From Promicromonospora citrea (GTDB taxonomy: Bacteria > Actinomycetota > Actinomycetes > Actinomycetales > Cellulomonadaceae), in the NCBI RefSeq assembly GCF_013004695.1, contig NZ_JABEMG010000003.1, positions 1 through 64,000 on the forward strand: a stretch of 64,000 bases of DNA, read 5' to 3'. The position numbers and the translations under genes were made by a program. Every line of letters starts with the position of its first letter. Positions within the stretch are counted from its first letter, which is position 1. Under the pieces are notes generated by a model. The model saw only the letters and a program-made list of their open reading frames with translations, was not told the origin of the DNA and did not search any database. This document shows positions 34,218 to 43,677 of the stretch, one piece after another.

Positions 34218-36463
34218 CCTCGACGTCGCGCACTGTCGACGGCGCGGCGTACACGACCAGCGTCACTGGCTACACCGATCGGTACCAGCCGACGGGCCAG
34301 ACGGTCACGATCCCCAGCAGTCTGGGAAGCCTGGCCGGTGACTACACCACGGCGTTCACCTATACGGAAGACGGGCGGGTGCGGACCCAGTCAGTCCCGG
34401 CCGCAGGCGGCCTTGGGCAGGAGACCCTGACCACCTTCTACTCCGCGACCAACGCCCAGGACGGGCTGACCGGCGGATTCGGGTGGGGCAGCTACGTCGT
34501 CCGCGCCGACTATCTTCCGACCGGTGAGGTGTCCTCGTTGAACATGGGCAACACCCACACCTACCAGCAGGCGATGTACTACGGGGTGGGTACACGCAGG
34601 CTGGAGGGCGTGACCACAACGCTGGAGACGGGGAACATCGGCGATGACCTGCACGAACTGCAGCATGCCACCTACAGCTATGACGACGCCGGCAATGTGC
34701 TGTCAGCCAAGGACACGCCGGACCCTGCCCTGGGCGGACTGCCCTCCGACCAGCAGTGCTTCACCTACGACTGGGCACGCCGGCTGACCAACGCCTGGAC
34801 CCCGCAGAGCGGAGACTGCGCCACGGCGAACCGGACCGTGGCAGGGCTCGGGGGCGGCGACCCGTACTGGAAGTCGTACTCTTACGACGTGCTCGGCAAC
34901 CGGGAGACCAGCGTCCTGCACCGCACGGCTGCGGCGGGTGGTGACGCGACGAGCACCTACCAACAGCCGGCCTCCGGGACGACCTCGGTCCGGCCGCACG
35001 CAGTGACGTCGGTGACCGCCAAGAACGACGCCGGGGCCACTCTCGGCCAGTCCTCGTTTACCTACGACAGTGCGGGGAACATGACCGGTCGCACGGTTGC
35101 TGGAATCTCCGCTCAGACGCTGACCTGGGACGCAGAGGGCGAACTGGCGAGTATCGCCTCTGACGAGGATGGGAACGGCTCGGTCTCGCAGGACGAGTCG
35201 GACGAGTATGTCTACTCGGCTGACGGGGATCGCTTGGCGCGGACCCAGGATGGCGACACAACGGTGTACCTGCCGGGCCAGGAGATCACCCTGGACGGCG
35301 ACACGGGCGCGGTTACCGCGAAGCGGTACTACACGTTCGCCGGGCAGACCGTCGCGATCCGCACCGGGAACCTGGCCAACACGGTGACGTCGATCTTCAA
35401 CGACCCGCACGGTACTGGCATCATCCAGGTCGGGAACGTGTCCAACCAGGTCGTGCGCCGGTACACGGACCCTTTCGGGGCGCCGCGTGACAGTGCTGCG
35501 GGCCTGCCTGTCGGCGGGGATGGCGCCAACGGTTCCTGGGTGGGCGATCGCGGGTTCCTGGACAAGACCGAGGATGCGACAGGGCTCACCGCGGTGGGCG
35601 CGCGGCTGTATGACGCGCTGTTGGGGTCGTTCATCAGCGTCGATCCTGTGATGGATCTGACTGATCCGCAGCAATGGAACGCCTACGCCTACGCGAACAA
35701 CAACCCGATGACGTTCTCAGACCCAACGGGTTTGCTGCTAGGGCCGCTGATCGACGGCGCGTACACGGCGCCGACGGCGGGTGAGCCCGGTTCGGGCGGG
35801 TGGCAGGTCGCGGCGAACAACACGGGCTACACGGGCGACTGGAACAACGGAGGCGCTGGCTCGTGGTCCCAGCCCGGAACGACATATGAGCCGCCGGTGC
35901 CCTCGGCGACGGAACGGGCACGAGCGGCGGAAGCAGCAGAAGCGCGTGCGCGTGCGGCGGCTGAGCAGCGAGCCCGGGAGAACGCGGCGGCCGAGGCCGA
36001 GCACAAGAAGGAGTCGTTCTGGTCTCAGACCAAGGACTGGGCAAACAACGACTCGGATTGGTGGGGTGGCCAGAACATCGCGGCCGGCCTGGGGATCTTG
36101 GGGACGGCTGTGGGTGCTGTTGCGCTCGGCGCCGGACTACTTGGACTCACCGCGGTCGCAGGCGTGCCCTTGCTAGTGGTAGGTGCGGTGGGAGTGGGAA
36201 TCGGCGCACTCGCGACAGCCATCGACTGCACCGCCGACGTTGACGTGAGTTGTGGTCTTTCTGCTGTCGGCACCGCGCTTGGCCTTGGCGGCCTTGGGTC
36301 CGCTGCTTTGGCGGGCCGGATGGCGCTACGCGCTACTTCGAGTACTAGCGCGGTCGATAACATCGCAAATGCGGGAGCCAATCTCGACTTTCACTCGCTC
36401 AATCTATCGGTTGGTGGTACAGCGCTAGGCTTCGGTTCACGGGCATACGGATACGACTGGTGA
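34218..36463 (+). pseudogene. 3' part of an RHS-repeat polymorphic toxin gene, 5' end lost to IS3
   Basis: The frame is open from the IS boundary with no start of its own, so the N-terminal and most RHS repeats are missing. What remains carries YD-repeats (FTYDSAGNMTGRTVAG, YTFAGQTVAIR) and the RHS core end GARLYDALLGSFISVDPVMD, YAYANNNPMTFSDPTG (35720-35734). After that come about 240 variable residues: a Gly-rich linker, a charged Ala/Arg/Glu helix, a Gly/Ala/Val hydrophobic region (about 36080-36230), and a short tail ending YGYDW. No nuclease or deaminase motif is recognised. Intact versions are exported weapons that thread a C-terminal toxin out of the RHS shell. Confidence 0.82.
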
Positions 36464-36927
36464 ACGGCGACAAGGAGTGGAGTCCAAGGGAACGCAGGCT
36501 CTTGGTTCGCGGGCGTTCGGCTTTCGCTCTCCTGGGGTGGATTGTCTGGGGAGTGGGAATCGGCCTCGTTCTCCTGGTCATTCTGGTAGGCGGTATGTTG
36601 GTCCGTGGGGCGGGATATGGCGGCTCCTGGTTCCTGACGGCGATCGTGATCGCCATCTTGCTGGATGCGGCATTCTTGAATTGGCTTGCGATCTGGGTCC
36701 AGGTGAAAAAGCGGAGAGAATTCCGCGCCGGCTACACCACGTTGATGAATGAAAAACCCGAACTCGATCAAGTTGACCCGGATTCGGGTCACGTAATTCG
36801 CGTTGCGGGTGAGCCATTTCTGGTGCGTGAAGAGCATCTGCGGAGAATCCGTCTCATCCGGGAAGTGATCGGCTCGACGCGATCGGATCCGGTAGATAGT
36901 GGTGAACCGCCCGAGGATCGGCGCTGA
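36460..36927 (+). CDS. two-helix membrane protein, candidate immunity partner of the RHS tip
   Basis: 155 residues from a GTG overlapping the RHS stop (GTGA), so translation is coupled. Two membrane helices (about 20-48 and 57-80, with LLGWIVWGVGIGLVLLVILV and the TAIVIAILLDAAFLNWLAIW stretch) precede a charged cytoplasmic tail. Local GC is visibly lower than in neighbouring genes, which points to transfer. Immunity genes typically follow RHS toxin tips directly, and a membrane protein would suit a membrane-acting toxin. I recognise no family, so the role is inferred from position. Confidence 0.55.
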   Translation: MNGDKEWSPRERRLLVRGRSAFALLGWIVWGVGIGLVLLVILVGGMLVRGAGYGGSWFLTAIVIAILLDAAFLNWLAIWVQVKKRREFRAGYTTLMNEKPELDQVDPDSGHVIRVAGEPFLVREEHLRRIRLIREVIGSTRSDPVDSGEPPEDRR

Positions 36928-37011
36928 CGGCGCGTTCTCCGTCAAACCGATTGATGACGTCCTGCAATCCTTGGGCGATTTGATTCGGGATACCCCACCG
37001 CCGAGGGCAAG

Positions 37012-38496
37012 CTAGTCGCGCGGGGCGCCGGCCGTGCCGCCGGCGCCCAGCAACCCGCCCACCAGGCCACCGACGCCGTCGACCGTGCCGGTCAGCGTCT
37101 CGGTCACCGCACCGACCGTGCCCTCCACGACGCCGCCCACGACGCCGCCGACCGACGGTGCCTCGGGCTCCTGCGCGGCGGGCGGCTCGCTCGGTGCCGG
37201 GGCCTGCGGCTTCTCGTCGGCCGGCCGGTCGGCGCCGTCGGCGGGCGCGGTGCCGGACCCACCGGACGAACCGCCGGGCGAGCCGCTCGCCGTGTCGCCT
37301 CCGGCCGTGCCCGCGGATCGACCCCCGGAGACGTCCCCGCGCGCGGCAGACACCGGTCCCGCCGCGCCCGCCGGGCCGTCCGCCGTCGCCGGTCCCGCCG
37401 CCGTCCGCGGCCCCGACCCGTCCACCCACGTGCCGACGTCGGCCGGGTCGACGGCGCGGTTCGGGATCGAGCCCGCCGCGAAGAACTCGAAGTGCCACGG
37501 CTCCGGCCGGTCGCCGCCGAGCCGCGCCCACGACGGGTTGTCCCAGCCGTAGTCGGGCCCGTGCAGGCGCAGCCACACGTACTCCGCGGAGGCGCCGCCG
37601 GCGACCGGGTCGCCCAGGTCGACGGCGAGGCCCCACCCGTGGTTCGACGTGCCGGGGAGCGCCGCCAGGTGCGGCTTGGTCTCCCGCACGGTCAGCTGCG
37701 TGGCGAGCGACCGGTACGAGTCGGTCAGCGGGAGCGGATAGCCGAACCGGTCCTCGAACGCGGCGCTCAGCGCGGTCAACCGCTCGGCGGCGTCGCAGCG
37801 CAGCAGGTGGCCGGACGCGAAGTCCAGCGGGCACAGCACGTCGGCGGGGATCCGCCCGTTCGCGTAGCCCGCGGTGGAGTCGCCGTGGGCCGCGACCGTC
37901 CGGAGCAGGCTGTCGCGCAGCGACGAGCCGGAGTCCGTCCGGAGCTCTACGAGGGCGGAGGGCGAGGTCGGGTCGAGCAGGTTCGCCAGCCGCATCGCGG
38001 CGACGGCCACCTGGTCGAAGGTCACCCTGTCCACCGCCGCTCCGCCGGAGGCGCCTGCCGCACGCTCGACGGCCCGCGGCGGTCCCGCCGCGGCGAGCAC
38101 CTGCTCCTGCGCCTGGTAGGTGGTCCACAGCATGCCGAGCTCCGCGGCGGCCTGGGCGATGCCGGGGTTGGGGCGGCGCCGCAGCACCGCCTCGGCCCGG
38201 TCGAGCACCGCGCCCACCTGGTCGGCCGTCACGTCGTGGTGCGCGGCGCCCACGGCGACGGCGTCGAGGTCGCAGGTCGCCGTCCGGCCGGTCGCCACCG
38301 GCTCCGGCGTCGCGCCGTCCGCCTGCGGGACGGGCGCGCTCGCCGAGGCGCCGGCGAGCACCCCGCCGGTCACGGCCAGGGCGAGAGCTCCGGTCCAGGC
38401 CGCGCGGCCCGGGCGCCTGCCGCGCCGCGGCCCTGCCGTGACGTCGTCGAGCTCGTCCGGCTCGTGCTCCTGCGTGCTGCTGTGCGTGTCTGTCAC
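37012..38496 (-). CDS. M15-family D-Ala-D-Ala carboxypeptidase, exported, with low-complexity tail
   Basis: 494 residues from a GTG with AGGGGG about 9 bases upstream. A hydrophobic signal or anchor lies near residues 32-52 (AAWTGALALAVTGGVLAG). A helical region precedes the VanY-type domain: TDSYRSLATQ, SNHGWGLAVDLGD (zinc His and Asp) and PWHFEFF (second His). About 140 residues of Ala/Gly/Pro/Ser-rich sequence follow, ending in VGGLVGGLLGAGG. It trims peptidoglycan D-Ala outside the cell. It shares the catalytic core with the 23589-24977 protein, but not the flanking parts. Confidence 0.85.
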   Translation of the reverse strand: MTDTHSSTQEHEPDELDDVTAGPRRGRRPGRAAWTGALALAVTGGVLAGASASAPVPQADGATPEPVATGRTATCDLDAVAVGAAHHDVTADQVGAVLDRAEAVLRRRPNPGIAQAAAELGMLWTTYQAQEQVLAAAGPPRAVERAAGASGGAAVDRVTFDQVAVAAMRLANLLDPTSPSALVELRTDSGSSLRDSLLRTVAAHGDSTAGYANGRIPADVLCPLDFASGHLLRCDAAERLTALSAAFEDRFGYPLPLTDSYRSLATQLTVRETKPHLAALPGTSNHGWGLAVDLGDPVAGGASAEYVWLRLHGPDYGWDNPSWARLGGDRPEPWHFEFFAAGSIPNRAVDPADVGTWVDGSGPRTAAGPATADGPAGAAGPVSAARGDVSGGRSAGTAGGDTASGSPGGSSGGSGTAPADGADRPADEKPQAPAPSEPPAAQEPEAPSVGGVVGGVVEGTVGAVTETLTGTVDGVGGLVGGLLGAGGTAGAPRD

Positions 38497-38703
38497 TGCT
38501 GTTGCCCCCTGGTACCTGCGACGACGGCGGCTCCGCTGCCGCCGGTCGGGAGAACGCCAGGGTAACGATCCGGGCGAAACGCGCAAGCGCCGCGTTTCGC
38601 CCCGCGGGCCTGGCAGTGGAGCGTCCGGCACCGCGCCGCACGACCCCAGGGGTGGCGGGGCGCGGAGAGAGAACGGCGGCGGGCGCGGTGCCGGACGGAT
38701 GGA

Positions 38704-38733
38704 GGGCCGCCCCGCCGTTCGGCGGGGCGGCCC
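38704..38733 (-). terminator. terminator hairpin downstream of aceB
   Basis: GGGCCGCCCCGCC (38704-38716) pairs perfectly with GGCGGGGCGGCCC (38721-38733) around GTTC. It lies about 30 bp after the aceB stop on the minus strand. No U tract is present. Confidence 0.65.
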
Positions 38734-38764
38734 GGCTGGGGGTGCGTCCGTTACGGACGGCCCG

Positions 38765-40579
38765 TTACGGACGGTCCACCGGCGAGTCCACCAGGTGGCC
38801 CAGGTAGGCGGGGCCGGTGAGGAACGGCGGGAAGTCGTCCCGCAGCGCGACCCGCCGGAACACCGCCGCGGCGTCCTCGATCCGGTTGCCCGGCTCGTCC
38901 GGCAGCGAGTCGACGACGTCGGCCAGCACCGCCTCGACGCGCTCCCGGGTCACGGGCTGCCCGTCGTCGTCGGTCACGGTGCCCGAGGCGATCCACTGCC
39001 ACACCTGGGACCGCGAGATCTCGGCGGTCGCGGCGTCCTCCATGAGGTTGTCGAGCGCCGCGGCGCCCGTGCCGCGCAGCCACGCGTCCAGGTAGCGGAC
39101 CGCGACCGACACGTTCGAGCGCAGGCCGGCCGATGTCACGGTGGCGCCGCCGCGGCGGGCCGACGCGATGTCGAGCAGGTCGTGCTGGCACACCACCACG
39201 TCGTCGCGCTGCCGCGAGACCTGGTTCGGCGCGTCGCCCAGCACCGCGTCGAACTCGGCCCGGGCGACCGGGATGAGGTCGGGGTGGGCCACCCAGGTGC
39301 CGTCGAACCCGTCCGTGGCCTCGCGCTTCTTGTCGGCCCGCACCTGCTCGAACGCACGCTCGGTCACCTCGGGGTTGCGTCGGTCCGGGATGAACGCGCT
39401 CATGCCGCCGATGGCGTGCGCCCCGCGCCGGTGGCACGTGGCCACGAGCAGCTCGGTGTAGGCGCGCATGAACGGGGCCGTCATGGTGACCTGGCCGCGG
39501 TCGGGCAGCACGTACGACGCGCCGCGCGTGCGGAAGCACTTGATCACCGAGAACAGGTAGTCCCAGCGGCCCGCGTTGAGGCCGGCGCAGTGGTCGCGCA
39601 GCTCGTAGAGGATCTCCTCCATCTCGAACGCGGCGGGCAGCGTCTCGATGAGCACCGTCGCGCGGATCGTGCCGCGGGGGATGCCGAGCGCGTCCTGCGC
39701 CGCCTCGAAGACCTCGTTCCACAGCCGCGCCTCGCGGTAGCCCTCGAGCTTGGGCAGGTAGAAGTACGGTCCCCGGCCGCGGGCGATGAGCTCGGCCGCG
39801 TTGTGGAAGAAGTAGAGGCCGAAGTCCACGAGGCTGCCCAGGGCGTTGCTCGTGATGCCGTGCTTGTCGGTGTAGCGCAGGTGCGCCTCGTCGAGGTGCC
39901 AGCCGCGCGGCCGGAAGACGATCGTGGGCAGGTCCGCGATGTCGGCCGACCGCAGCCGGTACTCCTTGCCGGCCTCGCTGGTGAAGGTGAGCGTGCCGCG
40001 GATGGCGTCGTGCAGCGCGAGCTGGCCCTCGACCACGTTGGGCCACGTGGGGCTCGAGGCGTCCTCGGCGTCGGCGAGCCAGCACCGGGCGCCCGAGTTG
40101 AGCGCGTTGATGGTCATCTTCGGGTCGGTCGGCCCCGTGATCTCGACGCGCCGGTCCTCGAGACCGGGCGCGTTGCGCGAGCCGGCCACGCGCCAGTCCG
40201 GGTCGTCGCGCACCGGGCGGGTCGAGGCCCGGAAGTCCGGGTCGGTCCCGTCCGCGATGTCCTGGCGCCGGAGCTGGCGCTGGGCGATGAGCTCGTCGCG
40301 GGCGGCGTCGAACCGGTCGTGCAGCATGGCGAGGAACCCGAGCGCCTCGGGGGTGAGGATCTCGTCGTACCGCGGGCCCACGGCGCCGGTCACCGTGATG
40401 ACACCGCGGCGGGCACCGGTGGCGGAGGCGCCGACCCCGCCGCCCCGCAGGGTGCGGGGTGCGGCGCTGCGCGCCGGGGGCGTGCCGAGCCCGGCCAGCC
40501 CGGCCTCGGCGTCGAACGGGCTGCCGTGGGTCGGCTCGTGCGTGCGGGTGTCGGCGGGGGAGTCGATGGTGGCGGTCAT
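38765..40579 (-). CDS. aceB: malate synthase A
   Basis: 604 residues, somewhat longer than a typical malate synthase A because of an Ala/Thr-rich start of about 60 residues. Core motifs are EILTPEALGFLAMLHDRFD, the LADAEDASSPTWPNVVEGQ region, IRATVLIETLPAAFEMEEIL, NAGRWDYLFSVIKCFR and a GTWVAHPDLIPVA block. It condenses glyoxylate with acetyl-CoA to malate, the second glyoxylate-shunt step. Its ATG shares a base with the aceA stop, so the two are co-translated. It is needed for growth on acetate or acetyl-CoA-yielding substrates. Confidence 0.95.
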   Translation of the reverse strand: MTATIDSPADTRTHEPTHGSPFDAEAGLAGLGTPPARSAAPRTLRGGGVGASATGARRGVITVTGAVGPRYDEILTPEALGFLAMLHDRFDAARDELIAQRQLRRQDIADGTDPDFRASTRPVRDDPDWRVAGSRNAPGLEDRRVEITGPTDPKMTINALNSGARCWLADAEDASSPTWPNVVEGQLALHDAIRGTLTFTSEAGKEYRLRSADIADLPTIVFRPRGWHLDEAHLRYTDKHGITSNALGSLVDFGLYFFHNAAELIARGRGPYFYLPKLEGYREARLWNEVFEAAQDALGIPRGTIRATVLIETLPAAFEMEEILYELRDHCAGLNAGRWDYLFSVIKCFRTRGASYVLPDRGQVTMTAPFMRAYTELLVATCHRRGAHAIGGMSAFIPDRRNPEVTERAFEQVRADKKREATDGFDGTWVAHPDLIPVARAEFDAVLGDAPNQVSRQRDDVVVCQHDLLDIASARRGGATVTSAGLRSNVSVAVRYLDAWLRGTGAAALDNLMEDAATAEISRSQVWQWIASGTVTDDDGQPVTRERVEAVLADVVDSLPDEPGNRIEDAAAVFRRVALRDDFPPFLTGPAYLGHLVDSPVDRP

Positions 40580-41937
40580 CAGAACTGCGCCTCCTCGGTC
40601 GAGCCGGTCAGGGCGGTGGTCGCGGAGTCCGGGTTGAGCGCGGTCGCGACGCGGTCGAAGTAGCCGGTGCCGACCTCGCGCTGGTGGCGCGTGGCGGTGT
40701 AGCCGCGCTCCTCGGCGGCGAACTCGAGCTCCTGCAGCTTCACGTAGGCCGACATCTGCTCGCGGGCGTAGCCGTGGGCCAGGTCGAACATCGAGTAGTT
40801 GAGGGCGTGGAAGCCGGCCAGGGTGATGAACTGGAACGTGAAGCCCATGGCGCCCAGCTCACGCTGGAACTTCGCGATCGTGTCGTCGTCCAGGTGCTTC
40901 TTCCAGTTGAACGACGGCGAACAGTTGTACGCCAGCATCTGGTCCGGGTGGTCGGCCTTGACAGCCTCGGCGAACTTGCGCGCGAGCTCGAGGTCCGGCG
41001 TGCCGGTCTCCATCCAGATGAGGTCGGAGTGCGGCGCGTAGGCCTTGGCGCGGGCGATGCACGGCTCGATGCCGTTGACCACCTTGTAGAAGCCCTCGCT
41101 CGTGCGCTCGCCGGTGATGAAGGGGCGGTCGCGCTCGTCGACGTCGGACGTGATGAGGGTCGCGGCCTCGGCGTCGGTGCGGGCGATCACGACCGACGGG
41201 ACGTCGGCGACGTCGGCGGCCAGGCGCGCGGCGTTGAGGGTGCGGATGTGCTGCTGGGTCGGGACGAGCACCTTGCCGCCCAGGTGGCCGCACTTCTTCT
41301 CCGACGCGAGCTGGTCCTCCCAGTGCACGCCGGCCGCGCCGGACTGGATCATCGACTTCATGAGCTCGTAGGCGTTGAGCGGGCCGCCGAACCCGGCCTC
41401 GGCGTCAGCCACGATCGGGGCGAGCCAGTCGCGGGTCGGGGCGCCGTTCTCGGCGACGTCGATCTGGTCGGCGCGCAGCAGCGCGTTGTTGATGCGGCGG
41501 ACCACGGCCGGCACCGAGTTGGCCGGGTACAGCGACTGGTCCGGGTAGGTCTGGCCCGCGAGGTTCGCGTCGCCCGCCACCTGCCAGCCGGACAGGTAGA
41601 TGGCCTGCAGCCCGGCCTTGACCTGCTGCACGGCCTGGTTGCCGGTCAGCGCGCCGAGGGCGTTGATGTAGTCCTCCTCGTGCAGCTGCCGCCAGAGGCG
41701 CTCGGCGCCGCGCCGGGCGAGCGTGCACTCCTCACCGACCGAGCCGCGCAGCGCGACGACGTCCTCGGCCGTGTAGGTGCGCTCGATGCCGGCCCAGCGC
41801 GGGTCGGACTCCCAGGTCTGCCGCAGCTCGTCGGCGGTCTGCACCTGGTCGCCGGCGCGGACGGAGGTCGCCGCCGGCACCGCGGTCGTCGCGGACGTGG
41901 TCGCCTCGGACGTGGGGTCGATCGTGGGTGCGCTCAT
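40579..41937 (-). CDS. aceA: isocitrate lyase
   Basis: 452 residues. The catalytic loop [13 protein letters not shown] contains the KKCGH signature with the active-site Cys. Other family segments are [38 protein letters not shown] and [10 protein letters not shown]. It splits isocitrate to glyoxylate and succinate, bypassing the CO2-losing TCA steps. A ribosome site GAGGAGGAG precedes the ATG. It is first in an aceA-aceB operon divergent from a RamB-type regulator, with a strong palindrome between them. Confidence 0.97.
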   Translation of the reverse strand: MSAPTIDPTSEATTSATTAVPAATSVRAGDQVQTADELRQTWESDPRWAGIERTYTAEDVVALRGSVGEECTLARRGAERLWRQLHEEDYINALGALTGNQAVQQVKAGLQAIYLSGWQVAGDANLAGQTYPDQSLYPANSVPAVVRRINNALLRADQIDVAENGAPTRDWLAPIVADAEAGFGGPLNAYELMKSMIQSGAAGVHWEDQLASEKKCGHLGGKVLVPTQQHIRTLNAARLAADVADVPSVVIARTDAEAATLITSDVDERDRPFITGERTSEGFYKVVNGIEPCIARAKAYAPHSDLIWMETGTPDLELARKFAEAVKADHPDQMLAYNCSPSFNWKKHLDDDTIAKFQRELGAMGFTFQFITLAGFHALNYSMFDLAHGYAREQMSAYVKLQELEFAAEERGYTATRHQREVGTGYFDRVATALNPDSATTALTGSTEEAQF

Positions 41938-42035
41938 GGCGGTTCTCCTCCTCGGGACGGAACGTGGTCACCGCGTCTGCCGGTGACGTAGTACGACCTT
42001 CGGCCTCTGCGAAGCCCCTTCACAAGCGAATCCGG

Positions 42036-42059
42036 ACAGAAGAATCGCTGTTCTTCTGT
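42036..42059. promoter_or_regulatory. palindromic operator candidate between aceA and ramB
   Basis: ACAGAAGAA (42036-42044) and TTCTTCTGT (42051-42059) form a perfect 9-bp inverted repeat with a 6-base spacer. It lies in the 41938-42123 region between divergent aceA and the RamB-type gene. It does not match the corynebacterial RamB motif, so the binding protein is unproven. Confidence 0.55.
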
Positions 42060-42123
42060 TGATCGGAAGCTGTTGCGTATGTCACCCTCGGTCATGGCTC
42101 GAATCGATAGCGGAGGCAGAACC

Positions 42124-43626
42124 GTGCGAAACACGACTTCCTCGCGTCCTGCGCAGAGCGGTCGAAACGGTCCGGTGCCGGCGTCCGAGGCGGAGCCCGA
42201 CGCGCTGACGATCGGCCGCCGGATCCGTCACCTGCGCACGAGCAGAGGGATGACGCTCGAGGAGCTGGCCACGGCCATCGACCGGGCTCCGTCGCAGGTC
42301 AGCACGCTCGAGAACGGCAAGCGCGAGCCCAAGTTCTCGCAGCTGCAGGCCATCGCGCGGGCGCTCGGCGCGAGCGTGGACGACCTGCTCTCGGCCGAGC
42401 CGCCGTCGGAGCGGGACGCCCTGGAGATCGAGCTCGAGCGCGTGCAGCGGGGGCCGTTGTTCGCGTCGCTCGGCATCGAGGGCGTGCGGATCGGCAAGTC
42501 GCTGCCGCAGGACGCGCTGACGACGATCCTGGCGCTGCACCGCGAGCTCGAGCGCCTCCACACCGAGCGCGCCGCGACCCCGGAGGAGGCGCGGCGCGCC
42601 AACGCGGAGCTGCGGGACGACATGCGCGCGCGGGACAACTACCTCCCCGAGCTCGAGCAGGTGGCCAAGGGGCTGCTGGCCGACGTCGGGCACACCTCGG
42701 GTCCGCTGCCCCAGCGGATGGCCGCGGAGATCGCCGCGCACCTGGGGTTCACGCTGCACTACGTGAGCGACCTGCCGCACTCGACGCGGTCGGTCATCGA
42801 CACCCGCTACCGCCGCGTCTACCTGCCGTCCCAGGGGTTCCGGGGCCGGTCCAACACGCGCTCGGCGCTGCTGCAGGCGCTGGCCTCGCACGTGCTGGAC
42901 CACACCGAGCCCGCGCACTACGGCGAGTTCCTGCGCCAGCGCGTCGAGGCCAACTACCTGGCCGCCGCGCTCATGGTGCCGGAGAAGCCGGGCGTGAAGT
43001 TCCTGCGCGACGCCAAGGACGAGCGGGCGATCGCGATCGAGGACCTGCGTGACGCCTTCGGGGTGTCGTTCGAGACGGCGGCGCACCGGTTCACCAACCT
43101 CGCGACGCGGCACCTGGGTATCCCGGTGCACTTCATGAAGGTGCACGAGTCCGGGATCCTGCACAAGGCGTACGAGAACGACGGCGTGCGGTTCCCCGCC
43201 GACCCGCTCGGGGCCGTCGAGGGCCAGCACGTGTGCAAGAAGTGGACGGCCCGGCGGGTGTTCGACGTCGAGGACCGGTTCAACCCGTACGCCCAGTACA
43301 CCGACACGCCTGCGGGCACCTACTGGTGCACGTCCCGCGTGGAGTACACCTCGGACGGCGCGTTCTCCGTGTCGGTCGGCGTGCCGTTCGCGCACGTCAA
43401 GTGGTTCTCCGGCCGCGAGACGACGCAGCGGCTCGCCTCGCGCTGCCCCGACGAGTCGTGCTGCCGGCGGCCGCCGGACGAGCTGTCGGCCACGTGGGCC
43501 GACTACGCCTGGCCGTCGGCCCGCCCGCACGCGTCGATGCTCGCCGCGATGCCCTCGGGCGCGTACCCGGGTGTGGAGACCACGGAGGTCTACAAGTTCC
43601 TGGAGCGGCACGCTCCGACGGGCTGA
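42124..43626 (+). CDS. ramB: RamB-type XRE regulator of acetate/short-chain acyl metabolism
   Basis: 500 residues from a GTG with GGAGG 8 bases upstream; in-frame codons back to 42073 lack a ribosome site. An XRE helix-turn-helix (IGRRIRHLRTSRGMTLEELA, then PSQVSTLENGKREPKFSQL) is followed by an IrrE/ImmA-like segment (ALASHVLDHTEPAHYGEFL) and a C-terminal short-chain fatty-acid regulator domain with several Cys. In Corynebacterium RamB represses aceA and aceB, and in mycobacteria it controls icl1. Its divergent position from aceA-aceB supports the same role here. A 24-bp tandem repeat spans its stop codon. Confidence 0.87.
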   Translation: MRNTTSSRPAQSGRNGPVPASEAEPDALTIGRRIRHLRTSRGMTLEELATAIDRAPSQVSTLENGKREPKFSQLQAIARALGASVDDLLSAEPPSERDALEIELERVQRGPLFASLGIEGVRIGKSLPQDALTTILALHRELERLHTERAATPEEARRANAELRDDMRARDNYLPELEQVAKGLLADVGHTSGPLPQRMAAEIAAHLGFTLHYVSDLPHSTRSVIDTRYRRVYLPSQGFRGRSNTRSALLQALASHVLDHTEPAHYGEFLRQRVEANYLAAALMVPEKPGVKFLRDAKDERAIAIEDLRDAFGVSFETAAHRFTNLATRHLGIPVHFMKVHESGILHKAYENDGVRFPADPLGAVEGQHVCKKWTARRVFDVEDRFNPYAQYTDTPAGTYWCTSRVEYTSDGAFSVSVGVPFAHVKWFSGRETTQRLASRCPDESCCRRPPDELSATWADYAWPSARPHASMLAAMPSGAYPGVETTEVYKFLERHAPTG

Positions 43627-43677
43627 GTGCGGCACGCTCCGACGGGCTGAGTGTGGCAGGCTCCGACGGGCTGACCG
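43606..43677. repeat. three 24-bp tandem repeats across the ramB stop codon
   Basis: CGGCACGCTCCGACGGGCTG plus AGTG occurs at 43606-43629 and 43630-43653 exactly, and a third copy with changes fills 43654-43677. The first copy encodes the last ramB residues and the TGA; the others repeat that end beyond the gene, up to the stop of the convergent gene. It looks like a recent slippage expansion. Confidence 0.85.

Noticed and set aside
36928-37011. Extra gene between the RHS partner and the M15 peptidase
   Set aside because: The gap is only 84 bases, with no start codon in a usable context.
42001-42123. Corynebacterial RamB box
   Set aside because: The AA/GTTTGCAAA-type motif is not present; only the unrelated ACAGAAGAA palindrome is found.
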